A DNA stretch of 64,000 nucleotides, taken from the NCBI GenBank assembly GCA_963575745.1, contig CAUYUJ010009513.1:417526-481525 (forward strand), read 5' to 3'. Below, piece after piece: positions 41,155 through 52,890 of the stretch (the first letter of the stretch is position 1; each line of letters starts with the position of its first letter). The notes under the pieces were generated by a model. The model ran no database searches, had not been told where the DNA came from, and saw nothing but the letters and a program-made list of their open reading frames with translations. This stretch comes from Prorocentrum cordatum. Lineage: Eukaryota; Sar; Dinophyceae; Prorocentrales; Prorocentraceae. The translations under genes and the position numbers were made by a program.

Positions 41155-41475
41155 CCCAAGAGCACGAAGTGGCCTACAGTTGGCTCCGGGCATCCAAAAT
41201 GTGGCCCGGGAATGGAGTTCTGGGAACTCGAAGACCACGAAGTGGCCTACAGTTGGCTCCGGGCATCCAAAATGTGGCCCGGGAATGGAGTTCTGGGAAC
41301 TCGAAGACCACGAAGTGGCCTACAGTTGGCTCCGGGCATCCAAAATGTACGCCGGGAATGGAGTTCTGGGAACTCGAAGACCACGAAGTGGCCTACAGTT
41401 GGCTCCGGGCATTCAGAATGTGGCCCGGGAATGGAGTTCTGGGAGGTCGAAGAATGGAGTTCTGGGAGGTCGAAG
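41155..41475. repeat. 73-bp tandem repeat, four units
   Basis: CACGAAGTGGCCTACAGTTGG recurs at 41163, 41236, 41309 and 41382, exactly 73 bp apart and nearly identical. A short GGAGTTCTGGGAGGTCGAAGA duplication closes the array. Confidence 0.92.
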
Positions 41476-41639
41476 AGCACGAAGTGTGTGACTGTTTGCG
41501 AAAAACGATCCCCCCCGGCAAACCCCAACGGCCCCCCAACGGCCCCCCAACGGCTCCCCAACGGCTGCCCAGACCCCCCTGGGAGTAATGTGCTGCTCTC
41601 TTTTTACACCACTAGAAACCTATCAGTCTTCGCTGTTAG

Positions 41640-41750
41640 GTAATGAAGAGAAGAGGGAGGAGGAGAAAAGGGAGGAGGAGAAACGGGAGGAGGAGAAAAG
41701 GGAGGAGGAGAAACGGGAGGAGGGGAAAAGGGAGGCAGAGCAGAGCAGAG
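41640..41750. repeat. 15-bp GAGGAGAAACGGGAG repeat
   Basis: About six copies of GAGGAGAAAAGGGAG / GAGGAGAAACGGGAG. It encodes Lys-Arg-Glu-Glu-Glu repeats in one frame and is read here as simple sequence. Confidence 0.85.
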
Positions 41751-42010
41751 CAGCGCCGATGATCCGATGAAGTCAATCGCCTTGAGACAACCGCACCCTG
41801 CAGGCCCACAAGGAAAACAAAAAACGGATCAGGCGTTCGAGAACCGCTTGAGGGGCCCGAGATTCTGTGGGGCCCTGCAGGGGGATACCACTGGCATACG
41901 AACGAGACCCCCTTATCGGGAACTCCTAGGGGGCTCGCCTATGCACTCCCTCCACTGAACAGGGCCGAGGGACGGCGACGCATTAAACCGACCCCAGCAC
42001 AACCCCTTTC
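41751..42010. other. No feature seen
   Basis: Unique-looking sequence between a short tandem array and the 3' end of the LINE. No coding pattern or structure was recognised; part may be LINE 3' untranslated sequence. Confidence 0.3.
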
Positions 42011-42343
42011 AGCCCTCCTCGACGCGGCGCGGCACGGCCCAGACGTCCGAGGTCCGCAGGGAACCCGAGAGACGGCCCTCGCCCCAGGAACTCGAAGCCA
42101 ACCGAAGCTGGCGGGAGGCCTCCGAAAGCCTCTGAAGCGTCTCGGCGCCGAAGGAGGCCTGAATGGGGGGGGTCCTAAAGAAAAGTCTAACCTCCAGGGC
42201 CCCATCCGAGTACTCGAGGATCGGGGAGAGGGTCCGAGCCTGGAGGGCGAGGAGGGTTCCGTCTGGGAGGCGGCCCTGGGGGTACAGCTCAGCGGCGCGG
42301 CGTGAGCCATTAACGGATTGCAGCCTGAAGCGGGCTGGTCGAC

Positions 42344-43153
42344 TCAGAGCTCGTCTTCGTCCTTGTCCCTGTCGTCGGGCGCCGCTGCTGGTTTGTCCTT
42401 CATCCCCAGCTGCGCCAGCAGCTTCGAGGCCTCGCGTTCCAAGCCGCCTCTCGGCGGCGCCCCAGGGAGAAAGCGCACGGTCTGGTCCTTCTTGTCTGTG
42501 CCTGCCGCCATGACCGTCTGCTGAACCGCCTCCATCAGGGAAGCTGCGCCGTCGCCCCATGGGTTCGCCTGTTGCGGGATTCCGAGCATGATCTGGAGCT
42601 TGAACCTGTCGGGCTTGGAGAGCTTCTTCTTGTCGTACCAGCGGACTTTGAGTCGGAAGTGGCGGCAGTGGATCGCCAGTGTCTCGAGCGCCGACGGGGC
42701 GAGGATGACCTTCCGCCAGTAGTCCTGGAACACCGTCTGCGCTGCCGCTGGAGTCGTGTTGGCCCCGTCCGTGCTGCAGGCCCACTTGATGAACGCCTTG
42801 AACACGTGCGGCCAGGGGGGGCCGTGCTGGTGGTCCTTGCCGTCGGCCTTGCAGTTCTCGGCGTACGTCTTGCCCGTCTCCTGCAGCACCTTGACGAACG
42901 GAACCTCTGCCCCGACCATGTACGAGGTGAAGCAGGCGCCAGTCACCTCGGCCAACTCGCGCGCGCTGGCGAGAGCGAGCTTCGTGAGAACCACCAAGAG
43001 CGCCGCCAGCGCTCCTCCCTTGCCGTTCTTCTGGTTGGCCTGCGCCTCCTGGCCGAGCTCCGCGAGCAATCGGGCCTGCTTGGCACCCTTGGAGTCGCTG
43101 GTCCCCTGGCCCTTGCGTTTCCCGACTGCCCAGCTGGGCTCGTCGAGATCCAT
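42344..43153 (-). CDS. Second ORF of LINE, unknown function
   Basis: The proposed start is ATG 43153 (MDLDEPSWAVGKRKGQ), giving 269 residues and ending TGA at 42344. The frame is open further upstream to 43990, but that part lies under the zinc-finger and RT coding and is not protein-like. The sequence is globular with several aromatic and basic residues (FKAFIKWACS, FRLKVRWYDKKKLSKPDRFKLQIML), which suggests nucleic-acid binding, and an acidic C-terminus. It follows the zinc-finger region directly. LINE ORF1 proteins normally precede the RT, so this order is odd: it could be a true 3' ORF or the ORF1 of a tandem downstream copy. Confidence 0.55.
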   Translation of the reverse strand: MDLDEPSWAVGKRKGQGTSDSKGAKQARLLAELGQEAQANQKNGKGGALAALLVVLTKLALASARELAEVTGACFTSYMVGAEVPFVKVLQETGKTYAENCKADGKDHQHGPPWPHVFKAFIKWACSTDGANTTPAAAQTVFQDYWRKVILAPSALETLAIHCRHFRLKVRWYDKKKLSKPDRFKLQIMLGIPQQANPWGDGAASLMEAVQQTVMAAGTDKKDQTVRFLPGAPPRGGLEREASKLLAQLGMKDKPAAAPDDRDKDEDEL

Positions 43154-43184
43154 CACCTCCAAGCACGAGCGGGAGGTCCTCGAA

Positions 43185-43570
43185 GTGGATGCGCGTATGG
43201 AGGTGAAGAGCAGACTCGGAAAGAACTTGAGCCTCGCATAGGCGGCAACGGAATGGGCCTGTCGACGGAGAGAGCTCGAGAGTCGTGCTGAGCTGAACCT
43301 TGCAGAAGCCCGAAGCGAACGAGTCCAGCACGTGGTTGTAAGCCGAGTTGCGAGACTGGAACCTGCTGCCACAAACGAAGCACGAAGCGCCCTGGACAGC
43401 CTCAGCCAACAAGGTTTTGTAACCGTGAGCGGCACGAACGTGAACCAGCCACTGACGTTTCGTGAGGAACCATTTGGCGCAGTTCCCGATGGAGCAGCGA
43501 AAGCCCTCACCTTGTCCTGCGGGGATCTCAGGTGGTGCCTCTTGATGGGGGGCCAGAGGTGCCTGCAGGG
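43185..43570 (-). CDS. C2H2 zinc-finger C-terminus of LINE RT protein (frameshifted)
   Basis: Read one frame away from the RT ORF. Finger 1 is CSIGNCAKWFLTKRQWLVH followed by VRAAH (C-x4-C-x12-H-x4-H), at about 43496-43430. Finger 2 is CFVCGSRFQSRNSAYNH (C-x2-C-x12-H) with a following Cys. Finger 3 is CRLCEAQVLSESALHLHTRIH (C-x2-C-x12-H-x3-H apart from its ends). The RT ORF leaves its good frame at the GGGGGG run 43558-43563; one base less or more there would connect RT to the fingers. Many LINE RT proteins end in a zinc knuckle, but a triple C2H2 set is less usual. Confidence 0.65.
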
Positions 43571-46500
43571 GGGATGCTGACCGAGAGCCACGCGGCCCTG
43601 ACGACAGAGAGGTCCAACTCCGTGAACCAGTCCCGCAAGTCCCCCTCCTCGAGAAACTCCAAAGGGGCTCCTGACCAGGAACGCATATCCTCCTCGGTGT
43701 CCGCAGACGTCCCCCGAAGCGCCTCGAAGTCCCTGACGTACTGGATGGCCCAGGGGTTCGCCGTCTCCGTGAGATGGCCCTCGGGTGTAAGGGTTCGGAG
43801 GCCTCGCAGTTTCTCGATGTTCATGTCCCCGAAGAGAGGGGCCCACTCGCCTAGATGTCGTGCGGGCTCTCGAGCCCATTGCTGGTACCACCGCAAACGT
43901 CTGACACGGAACTCGGTTTCGAGAGGAGGGGCCCGCCAATACCTCAAGACCGCCTCGGAAGGGACCGAACGAGCGTGGCCCCTCTCCCAAGACGTCGCGG
44001 CACCCCTCATAGCTTTGCGCCCGAAGAAGACGACCCGCGCCGTGAGCTGGTCAATCTGGTTGGGGGTCGGCAAGAAGGCCTCGCAAGCGGAGCACGCAGG
44101 ACCCACAACCCTGGCAAGGAACACAGCGCGGCGCTCGGTATAGGCGATCCTCCGAGCGCACCAATACTTTCCCATAGCAAAGAAACCCGCAGAGATGGCC
44201 GCCAGGCGGGCCGAAAGCTCGGCCCGAAACGAACAGTTACCCATGACCTGGCCTCCGAGATGTCGGGTTGAATCGGCTGGGACCAGTGCGAGAAGAACCT
44301 TTTTTTCCGCCACTTCTCGCCGCCGTGCATGGAGCCCCGTGCCCACGAAGGACAAGAGGCTGACGTTCTTAGCTGGGTTGAGCGCATAGCCGTGACGTCG
44401 GAGCTCAAACGAAAGAAGCAAGTCATATGCTCGGGACCACCGCGCGAGCTCCGCGGCCGTAGCCTGGTCAGGCGGCACCACGATCTTCCGAATGGCGTCA
44501 TCTACGTATGAGTGAAAAGCCAAGTCCAGAAGAATCTCCTCGCCATCAAAATTGAGCGTGAGCTGGCACCAGGTAGCCGTCTCAGGGCCGAACTCCGCAA
44601 ACTGTTCCTGCACCTTCGCAAAGACGGTGCTGATGTCCCGAACAAAGACCTTCACAGCCCACGGGTCGCCTATGAGAGCCCCGACGCTGGGGCGCACGCA
44701 GAGGTCGCCAAACGTCACGGCAGCAAAGCGGATGCGCTGGCGGCCGAACGAAACCTGGTCGTCCTTCATGATGCTCTGGTTGGCGGCTGCGAGGCTGTCC
44801 CAGTTGGTGGACGCGAAGGCGTTGGTAATGTCCTTGAGGTCAGTGACGTGATTGAGGCCGAGAGAGCGCAGCTTCCATGTACACAGCTGCTGGCCCAGGA
44901 TGGCCGTCTCTCTGCGCCGATGAGGTATGCAGCCGTGAGCGAAAAGAGGTTCGTCCTGGAGCTCATGCGGGTCCATCGCCGTGGCCATGAAGCCCTTGCC
45001 GAACGGGTCGAGGAGGTGAATGACTCTCTTCCAGGTGAGCGCCACTCCTTGGCTCAAATGCCACACGAGCGGGACCTGGCCTGAACGTCGGAGCCTGTGG
45101 AGGAAGATCACCAAGAAACGCCACGTATGCTCCTGATCGATCTGCGGTGTCTCATAGCCAACTCCGTGGAAGCGCCTGGACACACGACGGTGCGGGTGAA
45201 GCAGCATCCACCATAGTTCAAGCGGGACCGACCACGGCGGGCAGGCACGGCGCTTGGGGGCCCGTCGTAGCCAGGCGCGAAGTTCGCGAAGGCGGAGCTT
45301 AGCCCAAGACAGGCCCTCCTCGGTCCACGGCGCAATGAACTGCTCCGCCTCCTGGCCAGTGACGTCGTGGTACACGTAATCCTCAGCCTGCTGGACCCAG
45401 TCGATGTGAGTGGCTGCCATGCCACCTTCGCCAGCCGGCAGCGACCAGCGCTCGGCCAGCTCCTCTCCAGTGGGGAGGGCCACAGGCGCCCGTCGGTAGT
45501 CCCTCTTGCGGGGGCCCACGCCAGTGCCAGCCAGGAGTCGTGAGAGGCGAGCCACCTCAGCACTGCGTCCATGGCGTCGGGCCTCATTGAGCTCGTCGGC
45601 GGTGTCGATGCGCCACGTAGCCCAGTACTGTCTGCGGGCCGAGCGGAGCCACTTGGTGTGGCGTCGGAGCTGCCACTGCACGGAGAGGAGAGCCAGCGCG
45701 CCGTCGGCGTTGTCCGAGAAGTAGTCGTCGCTGAGCTGGAGTCGGAGGGCCCGCTGTTGGTCCAAGAGCGGCTGGATGGTGGCGGCCAAAGTGCGATACC
45801 CAGGGCGGTACTCAGGGGCCTGAGCGAAGTGCTTGCTGCCAATGGTCATCATAGCGTCCATCAAGAAGCCCCAGTCGGCGTTAGGTGTCTGCTCCTCGCG
45901 TTGGATGGTGGCCCACTCGTCCGAGTGCTCGCGTAGGTAGGTCTCGAGCTCAATGAGGAAGGCCGCACGACCTTGGCCCGAGCGAAGAGACTGCATGAGG
46001 GCCTCTCGGTTCCAGCGGATGGCCCGCGGCAGGTAGCCCAGGCGGCGGTGCTCCGTCATGTCGCAGTGAATGTGAGAGTCCGTGGTGGCCGAGATGGAGT
46101 AGTGCATGCAGGCGTGGACGGGGACGTGGTCCCTGGGCTGGCGAGTGGCGATAACCTGCAGCTCGCGGCCCAGGCGACGGAGCGGCCCAGCCGAGGTGAT
46201 GTCGCCCAGGCAGGCCTTGGGCACGAAGATGAAGTCGATCTGCGAGGCCGTGGTCGGACCGAAGAACGTCGGGCCCAGACCTATGTAGCTGTTGACCGCC
46301 ACCATGCCGAGCTCCTCCATGAGGGGCAGGATGCTGGTCGCGGCGTAGCGCTGCTTGTCCTGCGCCAAGGGGCCGCTGACGTCGGATGTAGTGGGTCGCC
46401 ACTGAGGGTCGCCGTCAAGCTGGCAAAGTCCAAGCCCCGAGTTCAGGTCGATACAGAAAATGGGGAGGACCCGCTTGGAACTGAGGTAGGGCAGCGAGCG

Positions 46501-47003
46501 GAGCCAGTCCGTAAGCGCGTCGCAGGTGCGGCGGTAGACCTCCAAGCCGCCCTTGACAGGCGGCGGTGGGTAGTAGGCAGAGCAGACGCCAAGATCGTAC
46601 GTGGAGCACCTTGCACGAAGCGCTAGCCCACGTCCCGCCAGAGAAGCTGCGGGCGTCCAGGTGTGCGTCACGGAGGACTTCTTCACTTTGGCCCCGAGGA
46701 GAATGCTGCAGCCCGCGCTTTTGTTGGTATACGGCCCTCGGGCCCACCCACTTTCAAGACACCAGTTGTGATCTCCTGCCTTCCGCCAGCGTGCCTCCCA
46801 GGGCCTCTCTCGACCGTGGCCCTTGGCCGTCGTGCCGTTCAGACACACGAAGTCGTACGCTCTGCAGGCCTGCGCGATCGCGGTGAGCCTCTCACCGCTG
46901 GACGCGTGCAAGGGGTTAACACTGGAGTACGCGAAGGCGGCTGCCGACCATCGCGCGAACGAGCAGGAGCCAGCAGCCCACACTGAGACATCTAGAAGCC
47001 ATC
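43528..47003 (-). CDS. LINE endonuclease-reverse transcriptase
   Basis: Open for about 1158 codons to TGA 43528, without an ATG at its start. Residues are counted from 46983. Endonuclease: FVCLNGT near 45 in place of the LQET motif, CIDLNSGLG (about 176) for the GDFN strand, QIDFIFVP (about 251) and RDHVPVH (about 285) for the SDH motif. RT: DLKDITNAFASTNW (about 711) with the first Asp, SYVDDAIRK (about 826) for the YxDD site, ALNPAKNVSLLSF and RHLGGQVMGNCSF for the following KT and YLG-type motifs. The domain order is that of APE-type LINEs. The first ~30 endonuclease residues appear to be missing or in another frame. It would nick target DNA and prime reverse transcription there. Confidence 0.88.
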
Positions 47004-47005
47004 AG

Positions 47006-48720
47006 CAACGAGGTAAGATGTGAGAGGGATGTCTCGGAAAAGAGGCATGTGGGTGGTGTGGGAGCTGGGCGCCTGTCGCCCTGGGCATCTGTGCGGGCAC
47101 TCCTGACCCAGATGCCTTGAAAAGGGAGGCGGAGGAGGAGGAGGAGGAGGAGGAGGAGGAGGAGGAGGAGGAGGCGTTCCCAATCTAGCCCATCGCGCAC
47201 TGGCGCTGCCCACGGGCGAGCCCCCGGCGCCTCTCGCGGGCGGCCCGGCGCGGTCCGGGAGGCCGGCGGCGGCGCCGGCGGCGAGGGCCGCGGCGAGGGC
47301 CCGCAGCTCCGCGTCGCGCAGCGGCGGGTCCCCTGCGCGCGCGGCGGCGTGCTCTGAAAGAGGCCCACGGGGGGCGCGCGACAGGCGATCGACAGGAGGC
47401 GGCGCGGGGTTGGGTCGAGCAGTGGCGGAGCGTCCTGGCTTGCCTGATTATAGGTCCACCAAAGAGGATGTTCCAAGAGCCTCTGTTGTGCTCTGCACGA
47501 CGTATTCTCAGGACAGTTCCCTGGCTGAAGCTGCCTTGTGCTCTGACACATCGGGCCTCTGTTCTAAGAGCACTGTCGTTTGGCTCTTGGAACATCTTTG
47601 GGTTCTGGGAGCATGTCGTGGTAGGACCAAAGGGAATGCCGGGACAGTCGGTCTCTGCTCAAGGCGGGGGGATGGGCAGGGGTGCACGGTTTCCCCAGGG
47701 GCCGTAGGCGACCCGAGGAGGAGGTGGAGGATGGGGGAGGAGGAGGAGGAGAAGGAGGAGGAGGCAAGAGGAGGAAGAGGAGGAAGAGGAGGGAGGAGGA
47801 GGGAGGAGGAGGGAGGAGGAGGAGGAGGAGGAGGAGGAGGCAAGAGGAGGGAGGAGGAGGAGGGAGGAGGAGTCGCCTAAGCCCTTCGGAGAAACCCTCC
47901 AGGCGGGGGAGGGCTGCAGGGCCCCCCGGGGTGCGCCGGCGCCGGCGTCACCCCGCTCAAGCCCGAGGCGCCGCGGCGGCACGCCGCGCGCGGGGTCGGC
48001 GCGCGGCGTGCCGCCGAGAGGCCCACGGACGCTCACACACGGGTCGACGCAGATCCTGTGACTTTGGACATGTGTTCCCACCTTCCACGGGTGCCTGCTG
48101 CCCCCCTCGACCCAGTGGCGATGCCTCGGTGATACGGCGCGATCCTCGCAACCCCCATCTGCTCGGAGCCCATCTGGGAGACCTCCATGGTTCCCAGATG
48201 CTGCGCACGTCTGTGGAAATCAGCGTTGCTGTGTCTGTGTCTGTGTTTGCACCGACTGTTCCCTGCGGACGCTCGGGAGGGCGTCGGGGGCTCGAAGCCT
48301 CGGGGGCTCGGGCCAGAGGCTCGGGCGTCTCTTGGGGGTGTTCGGGCCTCGGGGGATTCGGGGGTTCCAGGGCCTTGGGGGCCTCGGGCGCTGCTGGCTG
48401 AGGGGGCGCTGAGCAGAGAGGGGGGAGAAGGGTCCACCTTCTGTGAACCCTGGGGTGTGGGGGGGGGGGCCTCCCTTTGGACGAGGTCGAGGATTCGTTT
48501 GTCGTGCCGTGCTCCCCAGCTGGGGGTCGAGGGGCGTCAGGGGCCGGTTCAGGGTTCCAAAGAGGCGCGGTGCACGACGCCTGACCGCACGGTCCGTCAC
48601 AGCACGGTTTTGGGACCCTGGAGGCCCCAATCGCCCGCGACGTCCTAAATGAGCGACCCGAGTCCCAGAACCGTGCGGCCACCCCGAATCCCCACTGACT
48701 CACCACGCGGCGGCGAAGGC
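47006..48720. repeat. GGA tracts and low-complexity intergenic sequence
   Basis: (GGA)n at 47110-47175 and 47710-47875. There is an inverted CGCGCGGGGTCGGCGCGCGG-type palindromic patch near 47970-48020. An inverted pair of short segments (CCAAAGAGGATGTTCCAAGAGC at 47458 with GCTCTTGGAACATCTTTGGG at 47583, ends trimmed) also occurs. No convincing gene. Confidence 0.6.
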
Positions 48721-50470
48721 GGGGGGGCCTCTCAGAAGCCCTCCGGTCTTCGGTGTCTTCGACGAAAGCTTGGAAACCTACTCGGGCCGGGAGGCTTCCG
48801 AGCCTTCTGAGAAGGCCGAGCCTTCTGAGAAGGCCCGCCCCCTCTCCCTTCCCCCCCGAGCGCGCCGACGATTTCGGGGGCCCCCGATCGGAGCCTCGGG
48901 GGTCCAGAGCCTTCGGGGGGGTGGAGTTCCAAAGAATCGGAGCTTCAGGGAAACGAGCTCCGAGGGTCGAGCATCGAGCTCCGAGGAACGAGCCTCGAGG
49001 ATCTCCGAGGGTCGTGGTCAAAGAGGATCGGCTCCAAGGATTTTCAGGCTGTTGGGCGTCTTCGGGCTTCCCTGTGTATCCAGGAGGCTTCGAAGGAGCA
49101 AAAATGGGCACAATCGCAATCTTACAGAAAAGACCGCTCGACCTTTTGGGTCGGTACAGTAGGAGCCCGACCACAAGAAACCTTCCACAAGAAACCCAAA
49201 CCTGGAACCCAAGGGCGTCCTTTGACTTTTGGTGTGGGGACCTCATGCCTTCCATCGCAAAACCATCGAAACCCAAAAAAAACAGGGCACCCTGACGGCA
49301 CGCAGGGTCTTGGCATGGGTTTCTACTGTAATGACCCCCCTGGCGCGCATCACGCGCGAAGGAAGGAGGTCGAGCGCCGACCACAAGTAAACCGCGCGGC
49401 CCTCCCAACGTACATGTTGCACCACACTGGTGCTCATCCGAAGATGTACGTTTATGGAACGCGTTGAGCGTGTTGGCGCTGCTGGGTGCCCAATCGATCC
49501 TACTTCCGATCAATGTTGTTGGACGTGTTCGGCCTCCAAGAGCCTCCAAGAGCCTCCCGAGACCTGCCAGGACCTCCAGAGGCCTACAGATACCGACGCC
49601 GTCGCCACCGCCGCCGTCGGATCGCGTTGTCGCTCGCCGTCGTGATCCGTCGTCGTCCATCGTCATCGGTCGTCGGTCGTCGTCGTCTGTCGGTCGTCCG
49701 TCGTCGTCGTAAACGTTGGCCTTCGCCGGCCGTCGTCGTTCGTCGTCGATCGTCGTCGTCGACGGCCTAAGCGCGCGGGCCATGCGGCCCCGGCCGACCA
49801 CCGATGACTGCGACGACGGCGGCGGCCGACGGCGGCCGACGACGCCGGCGGTGAAACGCCGACGCCCGAGCACTCGCCGACGGCGCCGGCGGCGGCCACG
49901 ACAACGGTGGGGGCCGTGAGGGAGGATGAGAACGATGTCGGCCCCGTCTGCCTGCCGCTGCTCTCCCTGCTCCCCCTCCTCTGCCCCTGCTCCTCCGCCC
50001 TCGCCCTCGTCGCCCCGGCGCCTCGCCTGCCCTGCCTCGGCGCCCCTTCCCGCCTCGGCCCGCGCGCGCGCTGGGCCCTACCCGCCCCCCGCGCAGACGT
50101 CGACATGTGCTGGCTCCTCCCTCGCTCTGGTCCTCCGCCGTCTCTCCGACCATAATCCGTGCAGCCGGGCCCAGGCGCAGCGTGTCGGCACTGAAGCTTT
50201 GAACACGGTACGTGCTGCGCTGCAAATCGGGTTTAGCTCAGGGCAGCCACTTCAGTGTGGGGGGGGAGGACGAGGAGAAGAGGGAGGCGAAGGCTGAGGA
50301 GGGAGGAGGAGGGGCCGAGGACGGCAGAAAGCGGGAGGAGGGCTGCGACGGGACGGCGGGAGGTGAGGATGGGATGATGCGGGAGGGGGCGTCTGGTGAA
50401 GCAGAGGAGGGAGAGAAGGAGGAGAGGAGAAGGCCTATCCCGCATCCAATTGGCATCGGTGTTTGTATCC
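48721..50470. other. Intergenic region, GTCGTC-rich tract, no supported gene
   Basis: TCCGAGG/TCGAGG-type short repeats at 48945-49020, a CGTCGTC-rich tract at 49600-49770 and a GC-rich stretch of GCCGGCGGCGG at 49810-49910. Long frames here are simple-sequence or mixed and do not resemble proteins. Confidence 0.5.
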
Positions 50471-50758
50471 CTCGCGCTCTCTCTCTCTCTCTCTCTTTCT
50501 TTATCTCACTCTCTCTCTCTCTATTTCTCGCTTTCTCTGTTTGTTATGATTTCCCATGTCCAATGGATGGTGTTCATGTTCGTACTCCGACCGCGCCGAC
50601 TCCTTCAACCTCCTCCTCCTCCTCCTCGTCGTCGTCCTCCTCACCCAGAGTCAGACTAAGGGCCACTACTTAGGTTATGGTATGCTGATGATAGCTACGA
50701 TGGTGATCGCGGTGGTGATGCTGATGACAATGATGAGATCAACGATGGTGACGATGAC

Positions 50759-50816
<58 letters not shown>

Positions 50817-51060
50817 TTGATGGCGCTGATGGTGCTGGTGCTGAGAAGCATGACGGTGATGCTGATGATGGTGATGCTGCTGATGCTGACAGTGGTGGCG
50901 ATGCTGATCAAGATGCTGATGCTGATGCTGATGACAGTGGTGATGATGACGACGATGATGATGTTGATGATGATGGCGAAGGTGACGATGACGATGATGG
51001 CGAAAGTGAAGATGATGCTGATGATGATGGTGATGATGATGGTGGAGGAGCAGAATCTGA
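50471..51060. repeat. CT and GAT microsatellites
   Basis: (CT)n at about 50479-50545, (CTC)/(GTC) at 50610-50645, then a long (GAT)n with interspersed GCT/GGT codon-like variants to 51055. Confidence 0.92.
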
Positions 51061-51330
51061 GGATGTCTCGGGCGAGGCGCTGGTTTCAACACACCCGAGG
51101 GGGGCCGCCAAGGGGTATCTCACTCGTCCGTTCGCGCCCAGATTGCGGGGATGTTTCGAACGGCTTGCCTGTTTTGCATCCTCAACATCCTCCGCTGTCG
51201 GAGCAGACTTTGAGGATGTCTCGAGAGAGGGGCTGGTTGTTGCATCCCCTGGGGGCCTAGATTGCGAGGATGTCTCGAGCGGTGTGCCTGGTTTGCTGGC
51301 CAGACTCGTGGGCACGGATCCGTCCCAATG
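51055..51330. repeat. Degenerate ~55-bp tandem repeat with GAGGATGTCTCGA core
   Basis: GAGGATGTCTCG or close variants recur at about 51059, 51148, 51212 and 51258, each followed by a CTGGTT- or CCTGTT-type segment. The block sits between the GAT tract and the ATC tract. Confidence 0.65.
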
Positions 51331-51449
51331 CTCCCACTCCTCCCGCCCGTCCGCATTATGATCCTCGTCCTGCTGCTCCTGCCCCCCTGCCGCTCTCCTC
51401 CTGCTGCAGCCACCGCCTCGGAGTGCCTCCGCGTGCGTGAGGGCAGAAA

Positions 51450-52095
51450 CCTTCTCCTCCTCCACCTCCTCCTCCTCCGCCTCCTCCTCCTCCTCATCAT
51501 CATCATCATCATCACCATCATAATCATAATCATCATCAGCATCATCATCATCATCATCGTCATCAACCTCATCATCATCATCATCAACAGCAGCATCACC
51601 CTCATCATCATCATCAGCAGCATCATCACCATCGCCATCATCATCATCATCATCATCAACAACTTCATCAGCATCATCACCATCGCCATCATCATTATCA
51701 TCATCACACCTCATCAGCATCATCAGCATCATCACCACCGTCATCATCAGCACAATCAACATCGTCATCATCATCATCATGTTCATCAGCAACATGCTCA
51801 TCATCATCATCAGCATCACCATCACCATAAGTATCATCATCATGATAATCACCGTCACCGTCATCATCATCCTCATCATCACCACCACCATCATCATCAT
51901 CATTAGCATCGTCGTCGACATCATCATCAGCAGCATCACCATCATCAGCAGCATCAGCATCGCCATCCTGATCATCATCGTCATCATCATCCTCATCCTC
52001 ATCATCATCATCATCATCAGCAGCATCATCCGCAACATCATCATCAACCTCATACCTCATGAGCATCATTATCATCATCCTCGTCGTCATCATCA
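51450..52095. repeat. CTC/ATC microsatellite
   Basis: Long (ATC)n with GCA and ACC variants, preceded by (CTC)n. It is the complementary sense of the GAT tract at 50.74-51.06 kb. Confidence 0.92.
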
Positions 52096-52730
52096 TTATC
52101 CGTCATCATCATCCTACTCCTTCTCCTCCGCATCCTCCTCCCCGCCTCGCATCGTCCTCAGTGCGGTCTCCTCGGTCTCGCTGGTGCATCTATGCTCCAG
52201 CACTGTCTCTTGCTGAGTCTGCTCTGAGGCATTGACGCTCAAGGTGGCGCTCAAACTCCTCCTCGCCGCATTCCAAGCCATCTTCCCGTATCTGTCGTCG
52301 TATTCGTCCTCCTCGGGGGGGGGACCCGTGGCGCCTACGAGGCTCCATGGAGGCCCATGGAGGCCTCCGGAGCCTCCGCCAGCTCACACGGCTGCCCCCC
52401 CCCTTCCCTTACCTGCCCCCCCCCCCGGCACAGGGTTGAGGCACCATGGGGAGGGGGTGGAGGAAAGAGGTGGTGTTAGTTCGGGCATGCCCTCCTACAG
52501 GCAAGTTTTGGGCGAAACATAGAAAATAGGCAAGACACGTTCAAAGACAATCGAAAAATCGTCCCCCGACTATTTTCTGAACATTTGGGACTCTTCCTCC
52601 TGTCGGGGGACAGGCCCGACTTTAAGGGTGGTGTGCTCGCGAGGCCGGGGGGGGGAGAAGCCGCTCCGAGCGCGGCCAGCCGCAACGCCGCCGCCCCCGG
52701 GAGGGGGAGGCGATCACCGAGCGACAAGGG
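52096..52730. other. No supported gene
   Basis: Mixed sequence with C-rich runs. No coding pattern was recognised. Confidence 0.3.
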
Positions 52731-52890
52731 CTCCCAACTTCGCGCTTCGCGCTGCGCGAAGCGCGAAGCGCGAATAACTTCGCGCTCTCGCGCCGCCCTC
52801 CCAAAGGGAGAATAGGAGGACGAGGAGGAGGGGGAGAAGGAACGAGGACCGCGAAGCGCGAAGCGCGAATAACTTCGCGCCCTCGAGGGA
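52731..52890. repeat. TTCGCGC/GCGCGAA hairpin cluster
   Basis: A perfect 13-bp stem (52739-52751 with 52755-52767, TTCGCGCTTCGCG and its complement) with a 3-base loop is followed by GCGCGAATAACTTCGCGC. The motif GCGAAGCGCGAATAACTTCG recurs at about 52857-52880, giving two related foldback units about 95 bp apart. Confidence 0.75.

Larger units (their letters stand above)
42010..47005 (-). mobile_element. Non-LTR (LINE-type) retrotransposon
   Basis: On the - strand: apurinic-type endonuclease, RT, C2H2 zinc fingers, then a second ORF. No LTRs or target duplications were found, and no poly(A) tail is visible at the low-coordinate end. The 5' end is unclear: the endonuclease frame opens after a TGA near 47003 without an ATG, and a (GGA)n tract lies just upstream at 47110-47175. 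The copy has at least one indel, at a six-base G run (43558-43563). Confidence 0.85.

Noticed and set aside
39832-41643. 603-codon + strand ORF
   Set aside because: It consists of CAGCCT hexamer translation (Ser-Leu, Pro-Gln or Ala-Ser repeats) and runs on through the 73-bp tandem; no sign of a protein.
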